Source: Persephonella sp.
GTDB lineage: Bacteria; Aquificota; Aquificia; Aquificales; Hydrogenothermaceae
Direction of reading: 5' to 3'
Assembly: GCF_027023985.1 (NCBI RefSeq)
Contig: NZ_JALVTW010000011.1
Coordinates: 62,001 to 126,000 of the forward strand
Length of the DNA: 64,000 nucleotides
Part shown: positions 19,444 through 28,704 of the stretch, in pieces
How positions within the stretch are numbered: the stretch's first letter is position 1
Layout of the letters: each line of letters opens with the position of its first letter
Translations under genes and position numbers: made by a program
The notes under the pieces: generated by a model
Seen by the model: the letters and a program-made list of their open reading frames with translations, nothing else
Told to the model about the DNA's origin: nothing
Databases searched by the model: none

Positions 19444-21765
19444 TTGAAAACAATGGTTCAACAAAGAACAGAAGACCTGAAAACACTGGAATATTTTAAA
19501 TTCCTTGATTATCTATCACAACTTACCCCAAATGAAAAAACAAAAGAGAAAATAAAAGGACTAAAACCTGCAACAGATAAATATCCTGTAGAAAACAGAA
19601 TTACCAGAACACAGGAATTTTTAAATATTCTTAATCATGCAGGATATTTTCCACTTTCTGAATTTCCTGAAGTGGATACTGCCCTTGAACTACTTTCAAT
19701 AGAAGAGAGTATTCTCTCTCCACAGGAAATACTGGATATAGGCAGTATTCTAAAAATATCAAGGGATATAAAAAACTTTTTATCCCCTTACATAAAAGAA
19801 ACCCAGCAACTACAAATTATATACAAAGACCTTTATTCTTCACGGGAAATGGAAAGAATTATTACAGATAGCATAGACCCATCAGGAATGATAAAGGACT
19901 CAGCCAGTAGAGACCTTTATAACATCAGAAAGAATATAAAAGAGGTTGAAAAACAAATCACAACAATTCTTGAAAAGCTATTAAATAACTCAAAATTTGC
20001 AGATGTTCTGCAGGATAGGATTATCACAATAAGAAGGGATAGATATGTTATTCCTGTTAAGCATAATTTTGCAGGAAAAATTCAGGGTATTATTCAGGAC
20101 AGGTCATCTTCCGGACAGACGGTATATCTTGAGCCTGTTGGCGTTGTAGAGCTAAATAATAAGCTCTCAGACCTGAAATTGCAGGAACATATTGAGATAA
20201 GGAAAATCTTGAAATTTATAACAGATATACTCAGGGATAAATATCAGCACATTTCAAGGACATATCAGGCTATTATAGAATTTGATTTTCTTTACACAAT
20301 AGGAAAATACAGCAGAGAGTTCAGCTGTGTATTTCCAAAGCTTAAGGATAGGATGGACTTAAAACAGGTCAGACATCCTATATTTTTGTTTATGGGAAAA
20401 GAATTTAAACCAATAGATCTTAGATTAGGAGAAAAGAAAAAAGGTTTAATCATTACGGGGCCCAACACTGGAGGAAAAACAATAGCCCTTAAAACAGCAG
20501 GCTTATCAGCATTACTGGTGCAATCCGGAATTCCTGTTCCTGCAGAGGAAGAAAGTGAAATTCCTGTATTTGAAGGGGTATTTGCAGATATCGGAGATAT
20601 GCAGTCAATAGAGCAGAATTTATCCACATTTTCAGCCCATATAAAAAATATCAAAGAAATACTCCAGCAAGCCGGAGAGAAAAGCCTTTTACTCCTTGAT
20701 GAGCTTATTCCTGGAACTGACCCGGATGAAGGTGCAGCAATAGGTATTGGAATACTTCATAAAATAGAAGAATTAAATGCCTATGTAATGGCAACAACCC
20801 ATTTCAAACAGATTAAGATTTTTGCCCTTTCTGATGATTATTTTGAAGTTGCTTCGGTGGGATTTGATAAAGAAACACTTTCACCAACATATACCCTTCA
20901 CTACAACTCTGTCGGAGAAAGTATGGCATTCTATATTGCAGAAAAACTTGGAATTAATGAAGAGGTTCTGGATATTGCAAGGAAATATATAGATGAAACA
21001 TTCCTCCAACTTGAAAAGGCAATTCAAGAGCTTGAAGTTTATAAGGCAAAATATGAAGAGGAATTAAAGGAACTTGAACAGCTAAAAAATAGCTTATCAG
21101 AGCAAAAGGAAAAATACGACAGACTCCTAAAAGAACTTCAAAAAGAAAAAGAAAAAAGATGGGAAACTGTAAAAAAAGAGGCTGAAGATTATCTAAAACA
21201 GCTTAGAGAAGAAGGATATCAGATACTACAGGAATTAAAAACAACAAAATCCGGAAAAAATCTTGAGCAGTTTTTAAAAGAGCATAAAAATTTGCCTCTA
21301 AAAGAGCAGGAAGAAGAAATTTCTCAGGATATAGATATAGGAGATTTTGTTCGTCTAAAAGGGAAAGGCACTGTAGGAGAGGTTATATCTGTAAGAGAGA
21401 ACAAAGTCCATGTAAACTTTAACGGTATAAAAATATGGACAAAAAAATCAGACCTTGAGAAAGTAGAGAAAAAGAAAAAAACAGAAGTTAAATTTAATTT
21501 TAGTAGAAAAAAGAATAGTTCATTTAAGCCTGAGATTAAACTGATTGGAAAAACAAAAGAAGAGGCAATAAAAGAATTGGAGCAGTTTATAGATAGGGCT
21601 ATAACAGAAGGCTTTTCGACAGTTAGAATAATACATGGTTATGGTTCTGGTATACTGAGAAAAGCAGTTAGGGAGTATTTGGATACACTGCCATATAAAA
21701 TAAGCTACGAAGATGCCCCTTATAATGAAGGAGGAATGGGTGTTACAATAGCCCATATACAATAG
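19444..21765 (+). CDS. mutS2: endonuclease MutS2
   Basis: About 773 residues from TTG 19444; TTG 19378 gives 795 but has no ribosome site, whereas GGAGG at 19427-19431 precedes 19444 by 12 bases. ATG 19453 is also possible. The MutS-type ATPase domain shows GPNTGGKTIALKTAG, then EQNLSTFSAHI and LLLDELIPGTDPDEGAA. A long coiled coil rich in Glu/Lys (about 520-610) leads to a KOW-like segment and the C-terminal Smr nuclease domain, with VRIIHGYGSGILRKAVREYL. MutS2 suppresses recombination and acts in ribosome rescue. It shares a transcript with the genes on either side. Confidence 0.94.
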   Translation: MKTMVQQRTEDLKTLEYFKFLDYLSQLTPNEKTKEKIKGLKPATDKYPVENRITRTQEFLNILNHAGYFPLSEFPEVDTALELLSIEESILSPQEILDIGSILKISRDIKNFLSPYIKETQQLQIIYKDLYSSREMERIITDSIDPSGMIKDSASRDLYNIRKNIKEVEKQITTILEKLLNNSKFADVLQDRIITIRRDRYVIPVKHNFAGKIQGIIQDRSSSGQTVYLEPVGVVELNNKLSDLKLQEHIEIRKILKFITDILRDKYQHISRTYQAIIEFDFLYTIGKYSREFSCVFPKLKDRMDLKQVRHPIFLFMGKEFKPIDLRLGEKKKGLIITGPNTGGKTIALKTAGLSALLVQSGIPVPAEEESEIPVFEGVFADIGDMQSIEQNLSTFSAHIKNIKEILQQAGEKSLLLLDELIPGTDPDEGAAIGIGILHKIEELNAYVMATTHFKQIKIFALSDDYFEVASVGFDKETLSPTYTLHYNSVGESMAFYIAEKLGINEEVLDIARKYIDETFLQLEKAIQELEVYKAKYEEELKELEQLKNSLSEQKEKYDRLLKELQKEKEKRWETVKKEAEDYLKQLREEGYQILQELKTTKSGKNLEQFLKEHKNLPLKEQEEEISQDIDIGDFVRLKGKGTVGEVISVRENKVHVNFNGIKIWTKKSDLEKVEKKKKTEVKFNFSRKKNSSFKPEIKLIGKTKEEAIKELEQFIDRAITEGFSTVRIIHGYGSGILRKAVREYLDTLPYKISYEDAPYNEGGMGVTIAHIQ

Positions 21766-21776
21766 GAGGAATAGCC

Positions 21777-22295
21777 ATGGATGGAAAAAAAGTTGCTATT
21801 TTACTTGAGGATTTTGTAGAAGATGTTGAGTTCATATATCCTTTTTACAGGTTTAAAGAAGAAGGATATATTGTTGATGTTCTTGCACCAAGAGTTGGAG
21901 AGTTTAAAGGTAAAAAAGGTTTAGTCTTTCATTCCTCCCATAGAGTTGATCCTGATACTGTAAATGAATATATAGCAGTCTTTATTCCCGGGGGATATGC
22001 CCCTGATAGATTTAGAAGAGATAAAGAAACAATTGAATTTATCAGAAAAATGTATGAAGCAGGAAAAATTGTAGGTGCAATATGTCACGGTCCATGGGCT
22101 TTAATCTCTGCCGGAATAATAAAAGGGAAAAGGGTTACAGGATTTTTCTCAATAAAAGACGATATCCAGAATGCAGGTGCAATATATACAGGAAAGCCTG
22201 TTGAGGTTGATGGGAACCTAATTACAGCCACAGACCCTAAAGCCATGCCTGAAATGTTAAAAATAATGACAGCAATGCTTAGAGAAAGGGTATGA
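21777..22295 (+). CDS. PfpI/DJ-1 superfamily glutamine-amidotransferase-like protein
   Basis: 172 residues. The nucleophile elbow is GAICHGPWAL with Cys103-His104, and VFIPGGYAPD supplies the oxyanion and acidic residues; VEFIYPFYRFKEEG lies near the N-terminus. These are features of PfpI/YhbO-type proteins, reported as intracellular protease or protein/nucleotide deglycase. AGGAGGAA is 5 bases before the ATG. The TGA stop overlaps the ATG of the next gene (ATGA), so the two are translationally coupled. Confidence 0.92.
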   Translation: MDGKKVAILLEDFVEDVEFIYPFYRFKEEGYIVDVLAPRVGEFKGKKGLVFHSSHRVDPDTVNEYIAVFIPGGYAPDRFRRDKETIEFIRKMYEAGKIVGAICHGPWALISAGIIKGKRVTGFFSIKDDIQNAGAIYTGKPVEVDGNLITATDPKAMPEMLKIMTAMLRERV

Positions 22296-23170
22296 GTATA
22301 TTAGGAATAGATATAGGTGGAACATTTATAAAATACTGTGGAAAGGCAGGACAGGATATAAAAAAGGGAAAAGTTCCCACAGAAAGAAACATAGATAGTA
22401 TTCTGTCCCAAATAGAAGAACTGATTAAAAATTTTCATCCAAAAGCAATTGGGATTGGTGTTGCAGGCCTTGTAAACAAGGAAACCGGAAAATTAGAAGA
22501 TTCCCCTAACCTTAAATTTCTTGAAGGAATTAATCTTAAATCCTTAGTAGAAGATAAATTTAAAATTCCTGTTATAGTGGAAAATGATGCCTCGGCAGCA
22601 GCTTTCGGTGAATATAAATATGGAGCTGCCAAAAACGGAAAAGTAGTAGTATGCCTAACCCTTGGAACAGGGCTGGGCGGTGGTCTTGTTATTAATGGAA
22701 AGCTTGTTGATGGCGTTTCAGGGACAGCAATGGAGATAGGCCATACAACCATTGATATAAACGGTTGGGAATGCCATTGCGGAAGAAAAGGCTGCTTAGA
22801 GGCTTATGTATCTTCCTACGGACTTGAGAGATTTTATTTTTTCCACACAGACAAAAAACTTGAGTCTTCAGAAATTATTCTTCTTGCAAATGAAGGAAAT
22901 ACTAATGCAATGAAGGCTTTGGAAGAATTTTCAGAATATTTATCAATTGGTCTTATGAATATTCTTCATATATTTAACCCCGATTTTGTTGTTATTGGTG
23001 GAGGTATCCCGGAAAACTATCCTGCAGTTATAGATATGGCAGTGGCAAATCTGAAAAAAATAGCATTTTCGATTCCCTTTGCCTCCTGCCGGATAAAAAA
23101 AGCAGAACTTGGGGAATACAGCGGAGCATTTGGAGCATTAGCACTTGCAGAGGAGAGATATGGAAGTTAA
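22292..23170 (+). CDS. ROK-family sugar kinase (glucokinase-like)
   Basis: 292 residues. The phosphate-1 loop is GIDIGGTFIKYCG, the phosphate-2 region LTLGTGLGGGLVINGKLVDG, the substrate motif EIGHTTID, and the ROK zinc site CHCGRKGCLEAYVSS is intact; VVIGGGIPEN is the adenosine segment. The zinc site and Glu-x-Gly-His place it with glucokinases or N-acetylsugar kinases rather than transcriptional regulators, since it lacks an N-terminal HTH. It overlaps both neighbours by a few bases, placing it in the same operon as mutS2. Confidence 0.93.
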   Translation: MSILGIDIGGTFIKYCGKAGQDIKKGKVPTERNIDSILSQIEELIKNFHPKAIGIGVAGLVNKETGKLEDSPNLKFLEGINLKSLVEDKFKIPVIVENDASAAAFGEYKYGAAKNGKVVVCLTLGTGLGGGLVINGKLVDGVSGTAMEIGHTTIDINGWECHCGRKGCLEAYVSSYGLERFYFFHTDKKLESSEIILLANEGNTNAMKALEEFSEYLSIGLMNILHIFNPDFVVIGGGIPENYPAVIDMAVANLKKIAFSIPFASCRIKKAELGEYSGAFGALALAEERYGS

Positions 23171-23582
23171 AAATCTGGTTTTTAACAGACTGGGAAACAA
23201 TATATCTATTCTTATTGACTATCCCCAATTCCAGATACAGATATGGGATAAGGTAAAATTCAATATAAATGATGGTTATGTTGAGATTAAAAGTATAGCT
23301 GTAGATTTTCAGGATAAATTAAATCTGGAGCTGGTTATATACAGAAACACAGGAGATATAAGTCTGAATTTTAGTTTTACAGATGATATTCTCAAAATAA
23401 ATGATGAATATATCCTTGAGCCATATGATGAAGGATATATCTGGGAGATTGAAAATCCAGATTTGTTATTTAAAATCGGGATGAATCCTGAGTTATCAGC
23501 TCTTCTTCAGAACAACTCAATAAAAATTCATCAACAGGATTTTTTCAAAAATATAGCCTCTATATTTTCTGTTATAGGCTAA
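23160..23582 (+). CDS. small soluble protein, function unknown
   Basis: About 140 residues from ATG 23160, preceded by GAGGAG at 23151-23156; a TTG 15 bases earlier is in frame but lies before that site. The protein is beta-rich, with many aromatic and acidic residues, and no hydrophobic segment or signal. No family was recognised. It overlaps the end of the ROK kinase gene by 11 bases and closes the run that starts at 14613. Confidence 0.7.
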   Translation: MEVKNLVFNRLGNNISILIDYPQFQIQIWDKVKFNINDGYVEIKSIAVDFQDKLNLELVIYRNTGDISLNFSFTDDILKINDEYILEPYDEGYIWEIENPDLLFKIGMNPELSALLQNNSIKIHQQDFFKNIASIFSVIG

Positions 23583-23650
23583 AAACCTTATTGCCTTTTA
23601 TTAAAAAATCAGTAAATTTATTGATAGGACAGGGTTAAGGAGGAAAAATT

Positions 23651-25078
23651 ATGATTAATCTGATTAAAAAAATCTCAATTTTGACTTTATTTATCGGTTT
23701 TGTGGCTTACTTAACAGGATGTGCAGGAGTGTCAACAACATCAGTTCAAACAACTGAACAAAATCTTAATGAAGCTGTAAAATACGAGGGGCCAAAAGCA
23801 AGAATTGCTGTTGCAACCTTCAAATGTAAAGCAGCTAAATGTAGTGGCCGTATAGGAGAAGGTATCAGGGATATGCTTGTTGATGCCCTTGTAAAGACAG
23901 GAAAATTTATTGTTCTTGAAAGAGGGGAAGGTCTGGGAGCTATAAAAGAAGAGCTTGAACTTGGTCAGTCCGGTCTGGTTCAACCGGGAAAAGCCCCACA
24001 ACCGGGAATGTTGGAAGGTGCTGATATACTTGTTGTCGGTTCAATTGTTGCTTTTGAACCAAATGCAGGGGGAATAAAAGGTGGTATTGGTGGTCTTATT
24101 CCTAAAATTCCTATTCTTGGTGGAGTTAAACTTGGAAAAGAAGATGCATATATAGCGCTTGTCATTAGACTTATAGATGTAAGAACAGGAAGAATAATAA
24201 ATTCAACAAGGGTTGAAGGAAAAGCTTCAAGTTTTAATGTAGGAGGACTTGGAGGGGGATTGCTAGGGACAATACCTCTGGGGGGAGGTCTTGAAGTATA
24301 CAAAAACACACCTATGGAAAAGGCTGTAATGGTGCTTATAGACAATGCAGTTAAAGCGATAGAAAAGTATGTTCCTGAAAGCTATTACAGATACAATGCA
24401 AAAGGACTTCCTGTTAAACCTACAGCACAGACGACAGGAGCAGCTACTGCCGGTGCTGGTGCAGGAGCCACAGCAGCAACTCAAGCAACACAAAAACCAG
24501 CATCAAATCTTAAACTTGTTTTCTCTGAAGACTTTGAAAGTTACGGTGTAGGACAGGCATTACCTTTTGGTAACTTTAAAGGTAGAAAAGGTAGTGTTTC
24601 AACATCTGTAGGGATAAATAAAGCTATAACAAAGGTTCTATTTTTAGAGCCCCGTGGAGGAATAGCATGTAATGAGAATCTTTCCTTGAAAAATCTGGTA
24701 TTTGAGGCTGATTTTAGGGCTCAAAATAAAATCTATAAAGATGAAACAGTAAACTTTCTGTTAAGGGTGCACAAACAACCTTTTATAGCATATAAAATTG
24801 AAGTAAATCAGATTGGGTATGCTAATGTTAAAAAAGTAGCAGGTAATACAGAAATGAAAATTGGTGAGAATTCAGTAAAAGGTGTGGAACCTATTAATGG
24901 ATGGACTCATGTCAAGATAGTTTTAAAAGATGGTAATATCAAAGTATATGCAAATAATACGCCTATTATAGATATAGTAGACAATGACAAAGGTATGCAA
25001 AAAGCAGGTTATTTTTGCATAGAAGCCGGACCTGAATTTTATATAGATAATATAAAAATCTACAAAATAGAAAAATAG
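23651..25078 (+). CDS. CsgG-type lipoprotein fused to a C-terminal jelly-roll-like domain
   Basis: 475 residues with a signal peptide and lipobox (AYLTGC, Cys24), so it is a lipoprotein. Residues about 45-250 are CsgG-like: ARIAVATFKCKAAKCSGRIG, DMLVDALVKTGKFIVLERGE and DILVVGSIVAFEP, with Gly-rich loops (GGIKGGIGG, GGLGGGLLG). A Thr/Ala/Gly/Gln linker (TTGAATAGAGAG, residues about 258-280) joins a C-terminal domain of about 180 residues with FSEDFESYGVGQALPFGNF, FLLRVHKQP, GWTHVKIVLKDGNIKVYANN and YIDNIKIYKI, a lectin/glucanase-like sandwich (3-keto-disaccharide hydrolase or LamG type). CsgG relatives form outer-membrane pores. A strong terminator follows. Confidence 0.83.
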   Translation: MINLIKKISILTLFIGFVAYLTGCAGVSTTSVQTTEQNLNEAVKYEGPKARIAVATFKCKAAKCSGRIGEGIRDMLVDALVKTGKFIVLERGEGLGAIKEELELGQSGLVQPGKAPQPGMLEGADILVVGSIVAFEPNAGGIKGGIGGLIPKIPILGGVKLGKEDAYIALVIRLIDVRTGRIINSTRVEGKASSFNVGGLGGGLLGTIPLGGGLEVYKNTPMEKAVMVLIDNAVKAIEKYVPESYYRYNAKGLPVKPTAQTTGAATAGAGAGATAATQATQKPASNLKLVFSEDFESYGVGQALPFGNFKGRKGSVSTSVGINKAITKVLFLEPRGGIACNENLSLKNLVFEADFRAQNKIYKDETVNFLLRVHKQPFIAYKIEVNQIGYANVKKVAGNTEMKIGENSVKGVEPINGWTHVKIVLKDGNIKVYANNTPIIDIVDNDKGMQKAGYFCIEAGPEFYIDNIKIYKIEK

Positions 25079-25086
25079 GAGATTTT

Positions 25087-25113
25087 AAGCCCCTTTTTTT
25101 TAAGGGGCTTTCC
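25087..25113 (+). terminator. rho-independent terminator after the CsgG-type lipoprotein
   Basis: A 9-bp stem AAGCCCCTT/AAGGGGCTT (25087-25095 and 25102-25110) with a T-only loop is followed by TTCC and a short T-rich stretch. The stem starts 8 bases after the stop codon. Confidence 0.8.
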
Positions 25114-25178
25114 TTAAACTCATCAAGACTCTGACAAAACCCATTTTTTATTTCAAAAACTGGCATTAAATTATCTGT

Positions 25179-25715
25179 ATGATGAAAAAAATACTTCTAA
25201 TTGTAGGAATATTTTTAACTTTTTTATACGGTTGTAATACTGAAGAAAAGCAAAAAGCTCACTTTATAGGTAGTTTAGTGCAGCAACTAAACACTCTTGA
25301 TAAAAATAACTACCTTTCTAAAAAACTAAAAGAAGAATATCCAGACCTTCGTATTGGTCTGATATATTACGATAAACTTGATGATAGATACAAAGCTGTT
25401 GACCCAAGAAAAGGATTTGAGAAATTAGGTTATTCAGAGGCATATAACAGGGAAGTTTATTACTATGTTATGCATAACTTTATAAAAAAATCCCTCAAGG
25501 CTGAAGATGAATATTTACAAAAACAGCTTACAGCTACATTACAGGAATATCAGAACTATCTCAAAGAGGTAGAAAAATCAGAAAAATTAGAACAGAAATT
25601 AATCAATAATATCCTAAAATATGCTCCTTATGGATTTATTTTGTTTTTCGTGTTTGTAGGAGGTGGAATAGGATATCTCCTGTTTACAATTGCCAAAAAG
25701 GAAAAAATTATCTAA
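25179..25715 (+). CDS. lipoprotein with a C-terminal membrane helix, function unknown
   Basis: 178 residues. The N-terminus [17 protein letters not shown] is a lipoprotein signal (Cys19), followed by a soluble, Lys/Glu/Tyr-rich region and a hydrophobic helix near residues 148-171 with a basic tail (AKKEKII). A lipid anchor plus a C-terminal helix implies a protein fixed at both ends. A likely -10 (TAAATT, 25167-25172) lies 6 bases before the ATG with no Shine-Dalgarno, suggesting a leaderless mRNA. The end overlaps the convergent gpsA gene by 4 bases. No family was recognised. Confidence 0.72.
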   Translation: MMKKILLIVGIFLTFLYGCNTEEKQKAHFIGSLVQQLNTLDKNNYLSKKLKEEYPDLRIGLIYYDKLDDRYKAVDPRKGFEKLGYSEAYNREVYYYVMHNFIKKSLKAEDEYLQKQLTATLQEYQNYLKEVEKSEKLEQKLINNILKYAPYGFILFFVFVGGGIGYLLFTIAKKEKII

Positions 25716-26710
25716 AGTTCCTCTTTTTTTGGTTGTCTGTTCATAAGTATTTTCACAGCTTCAATAGGAGAAAGGTTTTCATATATTACCCTATAAACCA
25801 CGTCTGAGATAGGAAGTTCTATATTTTCTTTTTCCATTATTTTTTTTAAGGCTTTAACGGTTTTTATACCTTCAACTACCTGTCCAACTTCCTGAAGAGC
25901 TTTTTCAACAGAAAGACCTTTACCAAGTAGTTTACCAAATGTTCTGTTCCTTGATAAATCCCCTGTTGCAGTTAAAACAAGGTCACCCATACCTGAAAGG
26001 CCGTATAAAGTCTCAGGTTTGCCACCGAATACTTTTGCCACTTTTGTCATCTCATAGAGGCCTCTGGTTATAAGACCTGCACGGGCATTATTCCCAAGAC
26101 CCAGCCCATCACTTGCACCTGTTGCAATGGCTATAACATTTTTGACTGCACCGCCAATCTGAACGCCTATTATATCCTCATTTAAATACAGCCTAAAATT
26201 TTCTGTATTCAAAATAGACTGAAGTTTTTCTCCTATTTCTAAATCTCCTGCAAGGGTCACAGCTGTTGGAAGGCCTGCAGCTACTTCTTTTGCAAATGAT
26301 GGTCCGGACAAAGCAAAAACCAGTTTTTTGTTTATTTTAATAGTTTCAGCAATTACATCTGATATAAGTTTAAGACTTTCTATCTCTATTCCTTTTGAAG
26401 CTGAGATGACCGGTTTATCAACTGTATAATCTATCCGCTCCAATGTTTGCCTGATAAACTGGGTTGGGATAGCTACAATTACAATATCTCCTTTGTCAAA
26501 GGCAAATTTCAGGTCTGTGGTTCCCTGTATATTTTCTTTTAAGGCAACAGCAGGTAGATATTTTGTGTTGGAATGGTTTTTATTTATTTCGTCTATTATT
26601 TGTTGATTTCTTCCCCAAATAAAAATATTTTCAAACCTGCTTGCAAATGCCTGTGCAAGTGCTGTTCCCCAGCTTCCTGAACCTAAAACTGTTAAATTCT
26701 TAAAATCCAT
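25712..26710 (-). CDS. gpsA: NAD(P)-dependent glycerol-3-phosphate dehydrogenase
   Basis: 332 residues, the usual size. The Rossmann motif is [16 protein letters not shown]; the substrate region has [26 protein letters not shown] and the catalytic Lys region [20 protein letters not shown], with [19 protein letters not shown] near the C-terminus. It reduces dihydroxyacetone phosphate to sn-glycerol 3-phosphate for phospholipid synthesis. Divergent from tonB; the two starts are 40 bases apart, so their promoters overlap. Confidence 0.96.
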   Translation of the reverse strand: MDFKNLTVLGSGSWGTALAQAFASRFENIFIWGRNQQIIDEINKNHSNTKYLPAVALKENIQGTTDLKFAFDKGDIVIVAIPTQFIRQTLERIDYTVDKPVISASKGIEIESLKLISDVIAETIKINKKLVFALSGPSFAKEVAAGLPTAVTLAGDLEIGEKLQSILNTENFRLYLNEDIIGVQIGGAVKNVIAIATGASDGLGLGNNARAGLITRGLYEMTKVAKVFGGKPETLYGLSGMGDLVLTATGDLSRNRTFGKLLGKGLSVEKALQEVGQVVEGIKTVKALKKIMEKENIELPISDVVYRVIYENLSPIEAVKILMNRQPKKEEL

Positions 26711-26714
26711 ATCC

Positions 26715-26743
26715 TTGCCTGCACTTTTCCTCTGTCATAAAAT
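26715..26743 (+). promoter_or_regulatory. promoter of the tonB operon, leaderless
   Basis: A -35 TTGCCT (26715-26720), a 17-base spacer and a -10 TAAAAT (26738-26743) lie immediately before ATG 26750. The transcription start would fall at about the A of the ATG, and no Shine-Dalgarno is present. Confidence 0.6.
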
Positions 26744-26749
26744 ATAGCT

Positions 26750-27493
26750 ATGGATATCTATTTTCCTCAAAAAAGCTATCTAAATAAGAAATTACTTATT
26801 ATTTCACTACTGATAGGATTTGTTGTCAATATTGTTTTTCTGTATTTACTTGGATTCTGGACGGCAAATGTTCAGCCGATTAAGCAAAAACAGGTAAAGA
26901 TTAAATACATACAGATAAAACCTCCGGAAAAGAAAAGGGTAGTAAAGAAAAAAGTAAAAAAAGAAACAGTCAAAAAACCCCAAAAACAAAAAATTGCCAA
27001 AGGCAAAAAAGTAGCCCCAAAACCTGCAGTGCCTGCAATAACGCCTGAACTCCCCGAAGTTGCAACTTTACCAGAAGAGGAGATATCCCTTCCTGAAAAT
27101 GAAATGGACACAGGAGATTTTTCTGATATTCCTGTGGAAACAGGAGAGATAAAAGAGTTCAGAGCTATAACAAAGGGAGAGTTTAATCCAACATTTGGAA
27201 CAGAATTATCCAAAGTAGATAAAACAGCAACAGGAACAGCTATCGGTAGAAAACTGATATACAGGCCTCCACCTCCCCTGATTAAAGCAAAGGTTCCACC
27301 ACCACCTGTAAGGGTAAAACTGTGGATAAACAAAGATGGAACAGTATCAAAAGTAGTTCTCCTTGAAACTACAGGAAACAATAAAATAGACCAGATTATA
27401 AAAAGATACGTTCAAAGCTGGAAATTCAATGAGATAAAGGAAAACAAAGAAGAATGGGCAATAACCACAATCAGATTTAAACCATCATCCTGA
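26750..27493 (+). CDS. tonB: TonB-family energy transducer
   Basis: 247 residues. One N-terminal membrane anchor (about 16-37) is followed by a Lys-rich segment (KKKVKKETVKKPQKQK), an acidic Pro-rich periplasmic spacer, and a C-terminal TonB domain (about 180-247) with PPPVRVKLWINKDGTVSKVV, the core pattern of TonB, and the ending SWKFNEIKENK...ITTIRFKP. It would couple the proton-motive force to outer-membrane receptors. The stop overlaps the ATG of the first permease (TGATG), so it shares an operon with two MacB/FtsX-type permeases. No receptor or ExbBD gene is in view. Confidence 0.85.
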   Translation: MDIYFPQKSYLNKKLLIISLLIGFVVNIVFLYLLGFWTANVQPIKQKQVKIKYIQIKPPEKKRVVKKKVKKETVKKPQKQKIAKGKKVAPKPAVPAITPELPEVATLPEEEISLPENEMDTGDFSDIPVETGEIKEFRAITKGEFNPTFGTELSKVDKTATGTAIGRKLIYRPPPPLIKAKVPPPPVRVKLWINKDGTVSKVVLLETTGNNKIDQIIKRYVQSWKFNEIKENKEEWAITTIRFKPSS

Positions 27494-28704
27494 TGAAAAG
27501 ACTACTTAGAATATTTAATCAGTCATTTATAGCCGTTAAAGCTTATAAACTAAGAACATTTTTTTCTTTACTCGGTATAGCTTTAGGAATAGCCTCACTT
27601 TCTATTATTGTGGCCGCTGTTGAAGGTTCTTACAATAAAGCCTATGAAATAATTGATGTTTTTGGTCCAGAAAGTATTATTATCTTCAGCGGTTCTCGGG
27701 AAGAGAGAGGAATCAGACACAGGAAAAAAACCCTTACAATATCAGACCTAAAAGCACTTAAACAGGCTATACCGGAGATAAAACTGATAATGCCTATTTT
27801 GTTTGTAGATGGTTCAGTTTATTACCGGGGTAATATAACAACCACAAAAATTTACGGTGTTTCTGACCAGTATGAAGAAGCATGGAACTGGTATCTGATA
27901 GAAGGAAGATTTTTCAATAAAAAGGAAATTAAAACAAAGCAAAATATCTGTGTTATCGGACTTTATATAAAAGAAGAACTGTTTGGAAAAGAAGACCCTG
28001 TAGGTAAAATGATACTGGTAAACAGGCTGCCATGTAAAGTTGTAGGACTGTTATCAAAAAGGGGAACAACACCTACAGGTAGAAATCTGGATGACAGGGT
28101 TTTAATGCCTTATACAACGGTTATGGCTAAGATAAACCATGACTTTACCTATGTTGATGCCATAAGAATAAAGTTTATAAAAGGTGCACCTGTTGATAGA
28201 CTGGTTGAAAAAATAAGACAGATACTCCGCTACAGGCATCATCTTAAACCTGATGAAAATGATGATTTTTTTATTCTTTCGCCTACAGAAATAATTAGAT
28301 TTCTTGTTAGCTTAACAGGAACACTGGTATTGTTTCTTGGATTATCCTCAGCTATTTCTCTAACTGTTGGTGGTTTTGTTCTGGCAAATCTTTTCTTGCT
28401 TTCTGTAAATGAAAGAAAAAAAGAGATAGGGATAAGAAGGGCTATCGGGGCAAAAAAAGGGGATATCTTATTCCAGTTTTTATTTGAAGCTGTAATAATA
28501 ACCATATTCGGTGCGGTTATAGGATTTGGACTTGCCATTGTCGGTGCAAAAATGCTTACACATATAGCCCAGTTCCCAATAAAGTTTTCGGTTATAGCCT
28601 TTATAGCAGCGGTAATAGTATCTGTAATAGTTGGAGTAGTGTCTGCACTTAGTCCTGCAATGAAAGCAGCTAATCTTAATCCAATTGAGGCAATCCGGGG
28701 ATGA
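27493..28704 (+). CDS. MacB/FtsX-type ABC permease
   Basis: 403 residues. The N-terminal helix (about 20-45: LRTFFSLLGIALGIASLSII) precedes a large periplasmic MacB-type domain, and three helices follow (about 272-305, 330-350, 362-388). The coupling segment NERKKEIGIRRAIGAKKGDI and the final SPAMKAANLNPIEAIRG are typical of the FtsX C-terminal fold. These permeases normally need a LolD/MacB ATPase, which is not visible here. Its ATG overlaps the tonB stop and its TGA overlaps the next permease (ATGA). Confidence 0.9.
   Translation: MKRLLRIFNQSFIAVKAYKLRTFFSLLGIALGIASLSIIVAAVEGSYNKAYEIIDVFGPESIIIFSGSREERGIRHRKKTLTISDLKALKQAIPEIKLIMPILFVDGSVYYRGNITTTKIYGVSDQYEEAWNWYLIEGRFFNKKEIKTKQNICVIGLYIKEELFGKEDPVGKMILVNRLPCKVVGLLSKRGTTPTGRNLDDRVLMPYTTVMAKINHDFTYVDAIRIKFIKGAPVDRLVEKIRQILRYRHHLKPDENDDFFILSPTEIIRFLVSLTGTLVLFLGLSSAISLTVGGFVLANLFLLSVNERKKEIGIRRAIGAKKGDILFQFLFEAVIITIFGAVIGFGLAIVGAKMLTHIAQFPIKFSVIAFIAAVIVSVIVGVVSALSPAMKAANLNPIEAIRG

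Noticed and set aside
19434-19499. ATG 19434 immediately after GGAGG as a short gene before mutS2
   Set aside because: Spacing is only 2 bases and the frame ends after about 21 codons.
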